NCBI RefSeq assembly: GCF_019603315.1
Contig: NZ_CP080649.1
Span: 3,172,176-3,236,175, forward strand
From: Ruficoccus sp. ZRK36
GTDB taxonomy: Bacteria; Verrucomicrobiota; Verrucomicrobiia; Opitutales; Cerasicoccaceae
Reading direction: 5' to 3'
Length of the DNA stretch: 64,000 bases
Shown here: piece by piece, positions 27,191 through 34,922 of the stretch
How positions within the stretch are numbered: position 1 is the first letter of the stretch
How the letters are laid out: every line of letters begins with the position of its first letter
Translations under genes and position numbers: made by a program
The notes under the pieces: model-generated
What the model saw: only the letters and a program-made list of their open reading frames with translations
Told to the model about the DNA's origin: nothing
The model's database searches: none

Positions 27191-28982
27191 GGCCTGAGTG
27201 GTCCTGGGTTTCGTCGCCAATCGTTTCCATCACGTCTCCGCAGCCCAGCATCCCGGGGCCATAATACGGGTTCTGCAAAGGCTCTGAGACCTGCAGCCAA
27301 TTCGCGCCCGCGTTGTTGTTGGCCATCGGGCAATGCATCACGACCAAGGGCTGAGTCAGACGGTCGGGATGTTGCTTCGCGGCCATAATGAGCGCATTCG
27401 ATAAGCTCTCAAAGGATGGCAGGCGGAAAGCCTCCAGCGTCTTCGCGGCAAGCATTTCATGGAGCAGTGCAGGCAGGCTGCCGCTGTGTCCGGTGATCGC
27501 CATCATGGCTTTGGCCTGCTCCTTGGCGTCGCTCAGATCGTCTGCCGCGAGGGCTGTCTGCATCTTCAGGTAGGGGTCAAGCAAAGCAGGTAGCTTATCC
27601 ACAGGGATTTCCAGCATCGTCATCCCGGCGTTCGAGGCGTGTTCGCCACTGCTAGCCGCCGGTGTCGAGCCTCCGTGGTTGTGGCCGGGCACGGGACCGC
27701 CGCCCTCGGGGTTCATCATGCTCGGCTTGGCCTGGATCTGCAGAGCGCTGTCGATCTTAAAGGCCCCGTGGGTGACGACGCGCTCGCCAGCGCCCAGACC
27801 GGAGACGACGATGTAATGATCCCCGGCCCGTGGCCCGAGAACGATCTCGCGCCCTTCGTAGGTCGGGCGCTCCGCACCCGGCTTCTCCACATAGACGACC
27901 GCACGCTTACCGGTGCGCAAAACCGCGGACGCGGGGACAATGACGGGCGGCGATTCCGCCTCATCAACGCTCCCCCCTACTCCCAGCCGCGCCTTAACCT
28001 CAGCGCGCACAAACATGCCCGGCTTCAGGCGTTCATCACCGTTGGGCACATTCAGGCGGACAGGGATCGTCCGGGTCTTACGATCTACCACCGGCTCGAT
28101 GAATACGATTTCCCCATGGAAGGTCTCCCCCGGTACCGACTCCACGGTGAAAGTCACATCCTGCCCCTCACGCAGCCAGGGCAGGTCGGACTCATAGGCG
28201 TCCAGCGTGGCCCAAAGCTCGCTCAAATCGACAATCTTGAAAAGCGGCTCTCCAGTTTTGACGTAATCGCCTTCCTTAACATTTTTGGCAACGACCACGC
28301 CTCCGACCGGCGCTTTCAGTTCGAAGTGATCCCGAGCCTTTCCGCTTTCGATGATCTCATCAATCTGCTCGGGCAGCAGGTCCCAGAGCCGGAGTTTATC
28401 TCTGGCGACACGGGTCAGCGAACTGTCAGGGCCAGCACGGTAGGCGGTCAGAAGCTCACGCTGTGCGCTCAGCAGCTCAGGGCTATAAACCGTGGCCAAG
28501 CGATCGCCCGCCTTCACGCGGATGCCCGTATAATTAACGAACAGCTCATCGATGCGGGCAGGGAAACGGGCAGCGAGAGATTTCTCGCGGGTTTCGTCAT
28601 AATCGAGCTTACCCACCAGCCGAATATCTGCCTCGGGAAAATCCTGGCGCACCAACGTCGTCTGAATATCCGCCAACGCCCGAGACGCCTCGCTCATGCT
28701 CAGAACCCGTGGGCCATCCTGCCCCCCGGCCTCTTCGACAAGCGGTATCAAATCCATGCCGCAGATGGGGCACTTACCCGGCTTTGTCTGCCGGATCTGA
28801 GGGTGCATCGAGCAGGTCCAGATGGTCGGCTTGGTGGCCTCGTCAGTCTTTTGCGTCGTCGTCGCATCAGAGGCAGACACCGTTGCGGTGGTATCCTCCG
28901 AGACGTAGTGCCCGATCCCAATACCCGCAAGGAGTGCTGCCGCCACGAGGGCGCCCGCTGTAAAAATCGTTTTCTTATTCAT
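27180..28982 (-). CDS. cusB: RND efflux periplasmic adaptor with heavy-metal-binding domain and C-terminal DUF3347
   Basis: 600 residues. N-terminal membrane anchor or signal (residues 8-25). A heavy-metal-binding domain spans about 54-82 with Cys57, His60, Cys71 and Cys74 in WTCSMHPQI and CPICGMDL. The membrane-fusion-protein core (barrel-sandwich, hairpin, beta-barrel) is at about 90-425. A His-rich linker (PGHNHGG) leads to a DUF3347 domain at about 460-595 with MHCPMANNN and NPYYGPGMLGCG. CusB-type adaptors carry Cu/Ag from periplasmic chaperones to CusA. Its start overlaps the channel gene stop by 8 bp. The fused DUF3347 is a duplicate of the separate protein at 22869-23411. Confidence 0.88.
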   Translation of the reverse strand: MNKKTIFTAGALVAAALLAGIGIGHYVSEDTTATVSASDATTTQKTDEATKPTIWTCSMHPQIRQTKPGKCPICGMDLIPLVEEAGGQDGPRVLSMSEASRALADIQTTLVRQDFPEADIRLVGKLDYDETREKSLAARFPARIDELFVNYTGIRVKAGDRLATVYSPELLSAQRELLTAYRAGPDSSLTRVARDKLRLWDLLPEQIDEIIESGKARDHFELKAPVGGVVVAKNVKEGDYVKTGEPLFKIVDLSELWATLDAYESDLPWLREGQDVTFTVESVPGETFHGEIVFIEPVVDRKTRTIPVRLNVPNGDERLKPGMFVRAEVKARLGVGGSVDEAESPPVIVPASAVLRTGKRAVVYVEKPGAERPTYEGREIVLGPRAGDHYIVVSGLGAGERVVTHGAFKIDSALQIQAKPSMMNPEGGGPVPGHNHGGSTPAASSGEHASNAGMTMLEIPVDKLPALLDPYLKMQTALAADDLSDAKEQAKAMMAITGHSGSLPALLHEMLAAKTLEAFRLPSFESLSNALIMAAKQHPDRLTQPLVVMHCPMANNNAGANWLQVSEPLQNPYYGPGMLGCGDVMETIGDETQDHSGHEQ

Positions 28983-30312
28983 CGTTCTGTGTCACGTGAA
29001 AGGTTCCCAGGATTGGAAGATTCGCCAGGGCCTGGATGTTAACGCGCTGCTGCCAGGCATCCGAGGCGGCACGCCAGTAGAGCAGTTGCAGGTCGAGCAG
29101 CGAGCGCTCGCTGTCGATCAGGTCCAGTATCCCGAGCTGTCCGGTCTCATAGCCCGATCGGCTATTCTCAGCGGCCTGCTCGGCCAGCCCCAGTAAATCC
29201 TCTCCGTAGAGCTGCAGCCGGCGATTAGCATCCGCCAGACCAGACAGGCTCACGGTCAACTGCGTGCGCAGAGTGTTGAGCTGGTTGTCATATTCACTCT
29301 CGAAGGAGCGCTGGTTGGCCAGGGCCTCGGCCTTGGCGGCATCGTACTTACCGAACCAGATGGGGATGTTTACCGCGACGGTGAAGCCCCAAGGGTCCTG
29401 GCCCGCATCGGGTGTGTTCGGGTTGACCACGGGGTCGCCTGTCTGGATGTAGTTAAAGCCGAGGGTAATGTCGGGATAGCTTTCCAGGCGGGCGATCTCG
29501 CGTCGCGCCTCAGCACTGGTGATTTTACGCTCCAGCATTTGCAGGCCGGGGTTGTTAGCCTCCATCGCCACTGCCAGGGAGGGACCATCCGGAGTGATGA
29601 TATCTGGAGCCTCCCACTGCGGCCAGGGCAGCACCTCTTCTCCGGGCAGGGCGAGCAACTCCCGCAGCCTGGCGGACTGTGAGACGCGCTGCTGCTGCAA
29701 GGATTGCAGCCGGTCATCCACTTTCCCGATCTCCACCTTCAGGCGCAGGAGCGCATTGATATCGCCACCTGCCCGGATCTTTTCTTCGATGATCGGCTCC
29801 AGCTTACTGAGCAGCTCAACATTCTCCTGCGTGAGCCGGATGGCCTCCTCGATGTAGCCGTATTCGTAGAATGCGACGGACACGCTACGGGCCAGCGTTA
29901 ATTGCTGATTCTGGTAGGCGAACCAGAGCGCCTGGGCCTCGGCCGATGCGGCGCTTTCCCGGCTGCTCAGCTTACCGAACCACGGAATCTTCTGACTGAA
30001 TGTAAATACGTTCTCCTGCGGGCCGGTGCGCGTCTGGACCGACTCGACGAAATGCGTCACCTGAAACATCGGATCCGGCAGAGCAGAGACCTGCGGGACG
30101 CGCTGCGTGGCGGCGTCATAGCGGCGAGAGAAGGCTTTCAACTGCGGGTTGGCGGCCATCGCCTGCGCCAGGTAGCTCTGCAGATCAGACACCGGCATGG
30201 GCAGGGATTCGGAAGCTTCAACGGCTGCCTGAAGCGACTGGCCTGCCCCCAGTACCGCCATGGCAAAACCAATGCCTGCTCTCAGCGTTTTTATAAATGG
30301 GCTTCGATTCAT
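28975..30312 (-). CDS. cusC: TolC/CusC-family outer-membrane efflux channel
   Basis: 445 residues with an N-terminal signal (hydrophobic segment ending GAGQSLQAAVEA) and the repeated helical coiled-coil pattern of TolC-family proteins (AYQNQQLTLARSVSVAFYEYGY, LRTQLTVSLSGLADANRRL). There is no clear lipobox Cys, unlike E. coli CusC. It forms the outer-membrane exit duct of the pump. It is the first structural gene of the efflux part and is preceded by its own copy of the ECF-like promoter (30323-30355). Confidence 0.85.
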   Translation of the reverse strand: MNRSPFIKTLRAGIGFAMAVLGAGQSLQAAVEASESLPMPVSDLQSYLAQAMAANPQLKAFSRRYDAATQRVPQVSALPDPMFQVTHFVESVQTRTGPQENVFTFSQKIPWFGKLSSRESAASAEAQALWFAYQNQQLTLARSVSVAFYEYGYIEEAIRLTQENVELLSKLEPIIEEKIRAGGDINALLRLKVEIGKVDDRLQSLQQQRVSQSARLRELLALPGEEVLPWPQWEAPDIITPDGPSLAVAMEANNPGLQMLERKITSAEARREIARLESYPDITLGFNYIQTGDPVVNPNTPDAGQDPWGFTVAVNIPIWFGKYDAAKAEALANQRSFESEYDNQLNTLRTQLTVSLSGLADANRRLQLYGEDLLGLAEQAAENSRSGYETGQLGILDLIDSERSLLDLQLLYWRAASDAWQQRVNIQALANLPILGTFHVTQNDE

Positions 30313-30322
30313 TTATGCCTAC

Positions 30323-30355
30323 TTAAACGCAGGCATCGCCGTAAACCCTCAAAAT
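30323..30355 (-). promoter_or_regulatory. ECF-like promoter before the efflux channel gene
   Basis: On the minus strand, TTTTGAGGGTTTAC, then 10 nt, then GCGTTTAA, in the 45-bp gap between the sigma-factor gene and the channel gene. The same two boxes with the same 10-nt gap stand before the first gene of the operon (31766-31799). The second box ends 10 nt before the ATG at 30312, so the transcript would be leaderless or nearly so. In Cupriavidus the CnrH sigma factor drives exactly these two positions (cnrY and cnrC promoters). The assignment here is inferred from the duplicate and the context. Confidence 0.7.
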
Positions 30356-30357
30356 AT

Positions 30358-30942
30358 TCAGAGCAGATTGGCCAGTTTATCGCGCAGCCACTTTCTGGCC
30401 CGGTAGATGCGCGTTTCCACCGTCTTGCGGCTCGTCTTCAGGATCGCCGCGCACTCATCGTAGGCGTGCTCCTCCAAAACACAGTACACGAAGGGGAATT
30501 TCAGCTTCTCTGGTAAAGTGTGGATGGCGGTATTGATGCGACGGATCGCGTCCGAGGACTGTAGCTCCTCATGCGGATCAGCTCCCCCCGCATCGATAGA
30601 CCCGAGCAGAGGGGTTACGCCTTGCCGATCATCGGAGGGGGTGTCCAGGGATACATTCCCACGATGCTTTTTCTGGCGGCGCAACCGATCCCTGCACAAA
30701 TTCAGCGCGATCGCAAAGATCCACGTCTTTACCGCAGCACGGGGAGAGTAGCGGGCTGCGTTTTGATAGACGCGATAAAAAGCCTCCTCGGTTATCTCAG
30801 CGGAATCACTTTCATTACCCAAGTACCGGTACGTGAAGCGGAAAAGCGGCTCCTTGTAGCGTCCCATCAGGCAGGCCAAGGCCTGTTCATCTCCATGGGC
30901 GATTCGCTGGATGAGCTGACTGTCGTCATCGTTTTCCGGCAT
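30358..30942 (-). CDS. ECF-type sigma-70 family factor (CnrH-like position)
   Basis: 194 residues. Region 2 is at about 20-95 (LFRFTYRYLGNESDSAEITEEAFYRVY and KTWIFAIALNLCRDRLRR), followed by an acidic linker and region 4 at about 135-190 (LPEKLKFPFVYCVLEEHAYDECAAIL and SRKTVETRIYRARKWLRDKL). It has only regions 2 and 4, as in ECF factors. It is the third gene of the operon, after a membrane anti-sigma-like protein and a periplasmic sensor, which is the CnrY-CnrX-CnrH order. Expected action: held at the membrane until metal binds the sensor, then it transcribes the operon from the two matching promoters. Confidence 0.88.
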   Translation of the reverse strand: MPENDDDSQLIQRIAHGDEQALACLMGRYKEPLFRFTYRYLGNESDSAEITEEAFYRVYQNAARYSPRAAVKTWIFAIALNLCRDRLRRQKKHRGNVSLDTPSDDRQGVTPLLGSIDAGGADPHEELQSSDAIRRINTAIHTLPEKLKFPFVYCVLEEHAYDECAAILKTSRKTVETRIYRARKWLRDKLANLL

Positions 30943-30949
30943 GAGAGAA

Positions 30950-31420
30950 TCATTGGGGAATACTCAACGCCTGCCCTGCAAGCTTCTTGAGGCGCTCTTG
31001 CTTATCCGGAGGCAGGACACTCATCATCTGGAAATAATGACGGATGGCCAGCTCCTGCAACTGCCCATGGACGAGGTGGAGCTCATGGATCGCGTGCTGC
31101 ACCTCAGGGGAAAACTGATCGGAACTGACAAGCAGCTCCCGCAGGTCCTCGATCTTTGCCTGAAATGCCGCCTGCAGGACTGCCTTCTCTTGGCGGTATT
31201 TCGGCTCAAACTCATCGATAGCCGCCGCTTCTTCATCCGTTAAATTCAGCTCCTTGTGCAGCCACTGATGCCCGTGCGCGGCGTCATGTTGACTCCAGTC
31301 CTCACGGGGCATCATGAACAACGAGGTCAGAAACGACACCCCAATACAGAGCACGATGAGACCGGCAAAGACTGCGAGCAGGAGACCCGCTTTACTCCCT
31401 TTATGACTTCCGCCGCTCAT
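30950..31420 (-). CDS. Periplasmic metal sensor, CnrX-like
   Basis: 156 residues: an N-terminal membrane helix (about 11-36) and a helical periplasmic domain of the Metal_resist/CnrX type. The five residues that bind Ni/Co in CnrX (His42, His46, Glu63, His119, Met123) all have a counterpart shifted by exactly nine: His51 and His55 in HQWLH, Glu72 in FEPKY, His128 and Met132 in HYFQM. The gene lies 2 bp after the anti-sigma-like gene and 7 bp before the sigma gene. It probably senses periplasmic metal and controls release of the sigma factor. The ligand match is read from the sequence; the metal is inferred. Confidence 0.82.
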   Translation of the reverse strand: MSGGSHKGSKAGLLLAVFAGLIVLCIGVSFLTSLFMMPREDWSQHDAAHGHQWLHKELNLTDEEAAAIDEFEPKYRQEKAVLQAAFQAKIEDLRELLVSSDQFSPEVQHAIHELHLVHGQLQELAIRHYFQMMSVLPPDKQERLKKLAGQALSIPQ

Positions 31421-31422
31421 GC

Positions 31423-31758
31423 TCAGTGCGCGTTATCAAAGTTCATGATTTCGTTGTTGCTCAAAACGCCAAAATCTAGCGCCCTGACGGCTAGCTGCTG
31501 CTTGTGAGCGACAGAGATTTGGGTAGTGGTCTTCATGACTGTCATGAAGACACTTACGCCAACAACCAGGGTAATGACTGCGGCCACAAAAGCAGGTTTC
31601 GGCAGGAGGGCCGTGAACCACGACCAAAGCAGTCCCTCTGATTCATTACGGGATAGTCGGACTCTACGCAGTACATGACTTTCCAGCGAACCAGGGCAGT
31701 CCGGGAGTGGCGACTGCCTGACCTGCGTAATGAGATTATCAAATTCCTGATCCGTCAT
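31423..31758 (-). CDS. Membrane anti-sigma-like protein (CnrY position)
   Basis: 111 residues: a cytoplasmic N-terminal half of about 50 residues, one membrane helix at about 55-75 (PAFVAAVITLVVGVSVFMTVM) and a short periplasmic tail. Size, topology and place as first gene before a CnrX-like sensor and an ECF factor match CnrY, the membrane anti-sigma factor of CnrH. No zinc-binding anti-sigma motif is seen. Direct similarity to CnrY is weak, so the role rests on topology and context. The ATG is only 7 nt from the downstream box of the ECF-like promoter and there is no Shine-Dalgarno sequence. Confidence 0.65.
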   Translation of the reverse strand: MTDQEFDNLITQVRQSPLPDCPGSLESHVLRRVRLSRNESEGLLWSWFTALLPKPAFVAAVITLVVGVSVFMTVMKTTTQISVAHKQQLAVRALDFGVLSNNEIMNFDNAH

Positions 31759-31765
31759 AGTCTAT

Positions 31766-31799
31766 TAAACGCGAGTTTCCCTGAAAACCCTCAAAAATG
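31766..31799 (-). promoter_or_regulatory. ECF-like promoter before the metal operon
   Basis: On the minus strand, TTTTGAGGGTTTTC, then 10 nt, then GCGTTTAA. It is the twin of the promoter at 30323-30355: about 20 of 22 box positions match and the spacing is identical. The downstream box ends 7 nt before the ATG at 31758, predicting a leaderless mRNA and autoregulation by the operon's own sigma factor. Confidence 0.7.
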
Positions 31800-31894
31800 A
31801 TTTCATAGAAAAAACGCCGAAGTGGAAGAACGAAATCATGCGATTCAGCGGCCGTGGCGACAACTGCGAGACAAACCCAGCTGTCAGCACTGCA

Positions 31895-31940
31895 AAACCC
31901 CGGCGTCCCTACCCGACTTCCCCGGCCAGGGACGCCGGGG
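31895..31940 (-). terminator. Terminator of the LVIVD-repeat gene
   Basis: A perfect 13-bp inverted repeat (CCCCGGCGTCCCT at 31898-31910 and its complement at 31928-31940). On the minus strand the stem is followed by TTTTGC. It lies 39 bp beyond the stop of the minus-strand gene at 31979 and insulates it from the metal operon promoter. Confidence 0.8.
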
Positions 31941-31978
31941 GGCGCACGTGGTTTTATCTTTTCCGCTGGAGGATAATT

Positions 31979-34597
31979 TTACTCAGAGGTGAGCCCAGCC
32001 AGCTCAAAGCTGGCGAGCCCCCCGTAGCCCAGAGGGAGATAGATGCGGTTTCCATCTGAGATTGGACGAGAGGGATTTCCCTTGAACGTGACTTTCTTAA
32101 CAAGCGCCGGGGCCACGCTCCTGTCTTCAGAGAGTTTATAAACGGATAACTCCCCCTTACTGCGACTCGCAATAAGCAGGTAGTCACCGATCACGGTAGG
32201 GACTCCCGCTGTATAATTTATCGATAAGGTTTCCACATGCGGGTTAGAGGCCAGAGAGGATGAGTAAACGCCTTTATTTGTAGGATCAAAGCGGTACAGC
32301 TTACTCCCGGCGGTTCCCAGTACTTGATCACCATCGGCAGCCAAGCCGAAGCCCTGTCGCATACCACTTACCCAGGTTTCGTTGATCACGGGGTCAGCAG
32401 CGCTTCCGCCCACGCCAAAATCGCACACAACGGTTTTCGAGCCATTGGCGAAGACCATCAGGTATCTGTCTTGAGCGCACTCCCGGGTGATTTGATTCTG
32501 GTACACCATTGTGTAGGGGAATTTCTGGTACGCCTTCGGATTTGCGATATCCGACACATCGATAAGTGCTGAGGTATTCCCTCTCTGTACGAGTGCAAAC
32601 CTGGCATCGGGCGAAAGCGCCACCTCTACAATCGGCGAAACACCAGATTTGTAGCCGCCCTTGTAGGTGATTTTATCCGGGCTGGTCTCGTCGATCTCGT
32701 AAATGCACAGGCCAGCCGTGTTCTCAGCAGCGTAGATCTTGTTTCCAACGATTTGGATGTCATTGGTGATATCGTGCGAGGGGTATTGGCTGATGATGTT
32801 CATCTCATCGTCGATGACGTAGATACCATCTGCCCCCGATGCCACGTAGGTGTAGTCACCATACCTGGCACAGGCCCAGACCTGACTGCCCGGCTGAAAT
32901 AACCTACCCTCCTTAAAGCCCATCGCACTCAGGTCATTCGAGAAATAAGAGCCCGTGTATGCCTGCTTCGGGAAAACCGTTGAGTCATCTTTATCCGTAG
33001 CCTCTGCCAGATAATCCTTTCCGTGGAGCACATACAGATCATTCGACTTATTGGCGATATACATGGTCCCGTCCTGTACATCGCAGTCGATCAAGGCCCC
33101 ATGTCTTTCCAGCTCTGGATCGTACGGAAAGACCCAGGTAGACTTCGGCTTAGACTTACTAAACCCGGGCTCCCCCTCCTTGGCCATGACCTCGATGTGT
33201 GCCACGCGTTTCGGCAGGCGCTTATCTGTCGTATCGTAGACGTAGATGCCATTATAGGTGCTCGCAAGGTATGCGTAATGACCGGCAACACTCACACGCC
33301 AGACATCCGGGTAGGAGCAGTACATGCGCCCATCGGCTCTCACCCGGGAGAGCAACACAGGATTCTCAGGGTCGGTGATATCATACATCTCCATACCATT
33401 ACCGAGTGCGTAGCCTGGGCTCGTCGCCTGCGGAGTCTTACTCTCCATATGCCCGGTGGCAGCGTACAAGATACCCTGCTTGATATTAACGCCGTCGCCA
33501 CGCCCTTTCAGCTGTATGTCACCGATAACACGGGGATTTTCAACATCGCGCACGTCGCACACTCTCACCTTACAAGCCCCCCATACGCCCGCATAGAGGT
33601 ATCCGTTGTAGACCTTACAGTCCTGCGTCTCTCCGGTCGGGATATTAGAGACCATGACAGGATGATAGAGGTCAGAGATATCAACAATATCGACGCCAAA
33701 GACCCGGTCCGCGATAAAGCAATACTTACCCTGTATATCAATCCCTGTGGCTGCCTCCAGCGAATCAATCCGGGACGCAAGTACTGGATTCACAGGATCG
33801 GAGATGTCGAAGACAAAAACCTCATTCGTTCTGGCGGTCACGACAAGCCCCTGCCCGTCGTCGGTGATACTCATTTGTCTAAAATCGCCATAGGGCTTCG
33901 TGCTCTTAACCAGCGTTGGGTTATCGCCACGATCATTGGCCTGGAAGACGTGCAACCCCTTATTCGTAATGGCGTAGATATACTCGCCGTTTGCGATAAC
34001 ATCCGCGCAGTTACCGATCCCCATGCCTTCGCCCCAATCGACAACAACAGTCTCCCAGCCATCAGACTCGACCATGTAGTAGCCGCTCCTGGCTCCCTCG
34101 AATGTGGTATCACTGGCATCGACGCGAATCCCCCCCAGGTAGACTTTCTGGAGCTGCCCCCCGAGTGTCATCCGGATATTCACCTCGTTGCCGGTAGCTT
34201 TGAAAGGAACAAAGATCTGCGTCCATTGCCCGCAAAGCTGATAAGTGAAACCCGTGAGCTCTTTTCCAGACTTGTCGTCGATCGACACCTTCAGCGTGTC
34301 ATACGCATCGGTCACTTTTGCATAAAAACTGAGCACGTAGACCTTTCCGGCCACCAACTCAAACGGCTCGACGGGCACACTGATCCCAAACGAGTCGCTC
34401 TTCGGCAAAGCCGTGCAATCAAGCTCCAAAGCGTTTGTCAGACCGGCGCAATCATTGACCGGGGCGTTTTTCAGGGTCCCATATTCACCGCCGACCAACG
34501 TAATGTCAGTCGCATCGGCTTCCATGGCATAGGCACTTGCTCCCAGGAAGAACAACAGGGCAAACATCAGGGGTAGGATTTTATCTTTCATCAGCAT
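31979..34597 (-). CDS. Secreted LVIVD-repeat beta-propeller protein with N-terminal carbohydrate-binding-like domain
   Basis: 872 residues. Signal peptide MKDKILPLMFALLFFLGASAYA (ATG at 34597 or 34591). Residues 30-165 look like a jelly-roll carbohydrate-binding domain (VPVEPFELVAGKVYVLSFYAKV, IFVPFKATGNEVNIRMTLGG). After that come at least eight LVIVD-type blades, each with a pattern like VFDISDPVNPVLASRID, VDIVDISDLYHPVMV, VCDVRDVENPRVIG and MYDITDPENPVLLSR. Such propellers are extracellular or periplasmic and usually bind partners. It lies next to the beta-mannosidase gene, suggesting a role in glycan handling, but no enzyme motif is visible. Confidence 0.8.
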   Translation of the reverse strand: MLMKDKILPLMFALLFFLGASAYAMEADATDITLVGGEYGTLKNAPVNDCAGLTNALELDCTALPKSDSFGISVPVEPFELVAGKVYVLSFYAKVTDAYDTLKVSIDDKSGKELTGFTYQLCGQWTQIFVPFKATGNEVNIRMTLGGQLQKVYLGGIRVDASDTTFEGARSGYYMVESDGWETVVVDWGEGMGIGNCADVIANGEYIYAITNKGLHVFQANDRGDNPTLVKSTKPYGDFRQMSITDDGQGLVVTARTNEVFVFDISDPVNPVLASRIDSLEAATGIDIQGKYCFIADRVFGVDIVDISDLYHPVMVSNIPTGETQDCKVYNGYLYAGVWGACKVRVCDVRDVENPRVIGDIQLKGRGDGVNIKQGILYAATGHMESKTPQATSPGYALGNGMEMYDITDPENPVLLSRVRADGRMYCSYPDVWRVSVAGHYAYLASTYNGIYVYDTTDKRLPKRVAHIEVMAKEGEPGFSKSKPKSTWVFPYDPELERHGALIDCDVQDGTMYIANKSNDLYVLHGKDYLAEATDKDDSTVFPKQAYTGSYFSNDLSAMGFKEGRLFQPGSQVWACARYGDYTYVASGADGIYVIDDEMNIISQYPSHDITNDIQIVGNKIYAAENTAGLCIYEIDETSPDKITYKGGYKSGVSPIVEVALSPDARFALVQRGNTSALIDVSDIANPKAYQKFPYTMVYQNQITRECAQDRYLMVFANGSKTVVCDFGVGGSAADPVINETWVSGMRQGFGLAADGDQVLGTAGSKLYRFDPTNKGVYSSSLASNPHVETLSINYTAGVPTVIGDYLLIASRSKGELSVYKLSEDRSVAPALVKKVTFKGNPSRPISDGNRIYLPLGYGGLASFELAGLTSE

Positions 34598-34922
34598 CGA
34601 AACAGTTTCCTTTTCAAGCGTGAGGATTGGGGGTCACAGGCTCTCAGTCAGTGATAAAAAAGGAACTTCTTATTCACCGTAGCGAGTGGTGGCAAGGATG
34701 AGACAACGACAAACAGGGTCGGCACCTCAGCCTTCGGGAAGAATTGCGCACTACCACGGCTCCAGTACGAAATGACTAGCTCCCTCTGAACCTCAACACG
34801 ACCCACAAACAATCCAAAGAAGATTGCTCATCAAAGCGTTGCTTCCCTGCTCGTCGTAATCTTCACGCTTTGGTTCAATACGACTCAGGACAGACATCCG
34901 TTTACATGTGCAACTGTCTTTC
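34598..34922. other. Intergenic region, 325 bp
   Basis: No gene seen. It lies between two minus-strand genes and should hold the promoter of the LVIVD-repeat gene. TTTACATGTGCA at 34901-34912 nearly repeats TTTACATATGCA found before the beta-mannosidase gene at 37502-37513. No terminator with a clear T-run was found for the mannosidase gene. Confidence 0.5.

Noticed and set aside
27639-29042. 467-residue plus-strand frame opposite cusB
   Set aside because: Antisense to a well-supported adaptor gene with all its motifs; no family resemblance.
33023-34576. 517-residue plus-strand frame opposite the LVIVD gene
   Set aside because: Repetitive pattern is the mirror of the LVIVD repeats; the minus-strand product has a signal peptide and clear blades.
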